DNA of 64,000 bases. Source: Corydoras sp. C115. Taxonomy: Eukaryota; Chordata; Actinopteri; Siluriformes; Callichthyidae. The notes beneath the pieces were generated by a model. That model saw only the letters and a program-made list of their open reading frames with translations. It was not told where the DNA came from and searched no databases. Of this stretch, positions 62,498-64,000 are shown one piece after another. Numbering within the stretch: the first letter of the stretch is position 1; every line of letters starts with the position of its first letter. The DNA is taken from positions 448,501 through 512,500 of the forward strand of contig JAFMOC010000395.1 of the NCBI GenBank assembly GCA_019802505.1, given 5' to 3'. The translations under genes were made by a program, and so were the position numbers.

Positions 62498-63017
62498 CGT
62501 GAGATAAACAGTTTTTGATAAACAGGATTAGCGTAACAAACGGTTCTGGATCTTTTAAACATCAGCCCGTACCCTTTCGCATAATCACTATTACACGCAC
62601 CTGGTGTGGACCAATCAGAGCCCAGCGACTGCCGTCGTTATTTTCATCAACACGGACAGATTCCGAAATGTCATGGCGAACTTTACCCTCTCGGATCAGA
62701 CTCACTAATCAACACGTCTCCCCCGCATGATTACTATTGTTAGGCTGATGATGTGGCTGTAATTAAGAACTCTTAAAATGGATTGAGGTCGTGGAGGAAC
62801 GCCACCTGCTGAGCACTGCGTTCCTTCCTAATGAGCAAAAGCACAAGAAAAACGTAACGAGCTAATTAGCTTTTTGATTAGGACGGGGGTTGGAGTCCCG
62901 ATGCTGCTGATGACATGCTGCCGATGTCTATGGTGAGGTAATTCCACTCCGGAATCAGAGAACCAGGTCTGCAGATTTATTAAAGCTCAGTTTGAGCAAA
63001 TTGTACATTATTTTAAG
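62498..63017. other. intron sequence, nothing recognised
   Basis: Unique DNA with AATTAGC/TTAATTA-type motifs near 62700-62880. Confidence 0.4.
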
Positions 63018-63125
63018 TAATATCATCAGTGGGCGGTGAGCGGAGGGGGTGGGGTAGATATCATTAAAACATCTGAGTGCAATTCATTCACTCTGGAGAG
63101 GGGGGGGGGGGTTATCCTTCATCCT

Positions 63126-63415
63126 TTCATTCATTATCTTCCGCTTTATCCTATATTCCTATATATGGGGGTTCCCCATGCCCGTCCAGGGGAGAACGTT
63201 TCGGGCGCTGGGCAGACACACCCAGGACAGGACGCCAATCCATTGCTGGGCACACACTCACTCACACAGGCACACTCTATATGGGGCAATTTGGAGAACT
63301 CAATTGACTTGATCCATGTTTTTGGATTGAAAAATGTTTTTTGATCCATGTTTTTTGATCCATGTTCTCCTCTCGGCGCTGAGAGGAGAACATGCTAAAC
63401 CACTAAGCCACCGTG
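63126..63415 (-). mobile_element. V-SINE, rearranged, with an internal hairpin
   Basis: Core lost and replaced by repeated tttttgatccatgtt, then a perfect 14-bp inverted repeat (63361-63394) of the head's catgttctcctctc. Confidence 0.83.
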
Positions 63416-63456
63416 CCGGTGAGCCGTGTAATATCATCAGTGGGCAGTGACCGGGT

Positions 63457-63462
63457 GTGTGT

Positions 63463-63493
<31 letters not shown>

Positions 63494-63505
63494 GGGGGGG
63501 GGGGG
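63457..63505. repeat. (TG)n followed by poly-G
   Basis: About ten TG units then about 28 G. Confidence 0.93.
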
Positions 63506-63558
63506 TAGATATCATTCAAACATCTGAGTGCAATTCATTCCACTGATCTTGATGAAGT

Positions 63559-63915
63559 AATTGGGATTAAGCTTGAAAAAATAAATACATATAAAAAATA
63601 CTACAGCTACAGGTATAGTGTGTTCTCCTAATGCTACAATAAATACTCTAAAACTCCTCCTCCTCCTCTAACAAGTACTTCTAATAGTCCTGCTCCTCAT
63701 CCTCCTACAAATAATCATTTATAATTTACTAATTGGGATTAAGCTTTAAAAATAAATACATATTAAAAAAAATACTACAGCTACAGGTATAGTGTGTCCT
63801 CCTACAACTACAACAAATACTCTAAAACTCCTCCTCCTCCTCCTCTTCCTCCTCTAACAAGTACTTCTAATAGTCCTGCTCCTCATCCTCCTACAAATAA
63901 TCATTTATAATTTAC
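63559..63915. repeat. 172-bp direct duplication with CTC-rich segment
   Basis: aattgggattaagctt starts at 63559 and 63731. Each unit holds ctacagctacaggtatagtg and (CTC)n. Confidence 0.9.
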
Positions 63916-64000
63916 TAATCCAGCTCCTCGTACTAATGCTTCTGTTTATAACACCACTAATACCCTTCACGTCCTCCTCCCGCTAATAATACTACTAATA

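Larger units (their letters stand above)
63018..63538. repeat. direct duplication flanking a V-SINE
   Basis: taatatcatcagtgggc...tagatatcatt.aaacatctgagtgcaattcattc occurs at 63018-63090 and 63430-63538. A (TG)n(G)n tract is inserted in the second copy. Confidence 0.85.

Noticed and set aside
47651..64000. Search for the preceding man1c1 exons (VDxLDTL and EWV segments)
   Set aside because: No matching coding segment was seen on the minus strand; these exons are presumed to lie beyond the window.

Overview
This window is vertebrate nuclear DNA, almost certainly from a teleost fish and plausibly an ostariophysan. The evidence is DANA/Mermaid-like tRNA-derived SINEs, a second SINE family sharing its 3' tail with an L2-type LINE, hAT-type and other non-autonomous DNA transposons, many long (CA)n tracts, and one spliced gene with long introns. 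It is not prokaryotic; there are no operons, phages or CRISPR arrays. Species and paralogue assignments rest on remembered family sequences, because no database could be searched.

The one gene I can support runs on the minus strand from 47650 to 10060. Nine exons encode the last 389 residues of a class I (GH47) Golgi alpha-1,2-mannosidase, best matched to MAN1C1 (mannosidase IC). All nine have GT-AG borders, compatible phases and a summed length of exactly 390 codons including the stop. The 5' exons (cytoplasmic tail, membrane anchor, stem and start of the catalytic domain) lie beyond position 64000. The three family acidic catalytic residues, the calcium-binding Thr and the disulfide cysteines all appear intact, so the gene looks functional.

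Layout: 1-10059 lies downstream of man1c1. It holds SINE copies, two large minisatellites (1741-3330), a diverged 28S rRNA fragment (about 4841-5322) and one exon-like stretch of unknown identity (5947-6037). 10060-27771 holds eight of the nine exons, closely spaced, with introns of 1.5-5.2 kb. 27772-47569 is a 19.8-kb intron filled with repeats: an array of six E-boxes, a 14-bp minisatellite next to a TG-rich satellite, a CTGT satellite, a 600-bp (CA)n block and an hAT copy. 47651-64000 is the upstream intron: an 84-bp satellite open in both strands, an L2 LINE nested in SINEs, a polypyrimidine satellite of about 1.8 kb and a GTG-rich satellite.

The dominant component is one SINE family, called here the V-SINE. 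There are roughly 65 copies or fragments in 64 kb, many with A and B boxes still matching the Pol III consensus and with target-site duplications of 10-19 bp. Nearly all open reading frames of 60-120 codons are frames through this SINE or through tandem repeats. I found no convincing new biological system. The points most worth checking are the tandem SINE dimers sharing one target-site duplication, the repeated growth of G-tracts at one fixed place in the SINE, the E-box array, the LINE/SINE tail sharing and the unidentified exon-like segment.
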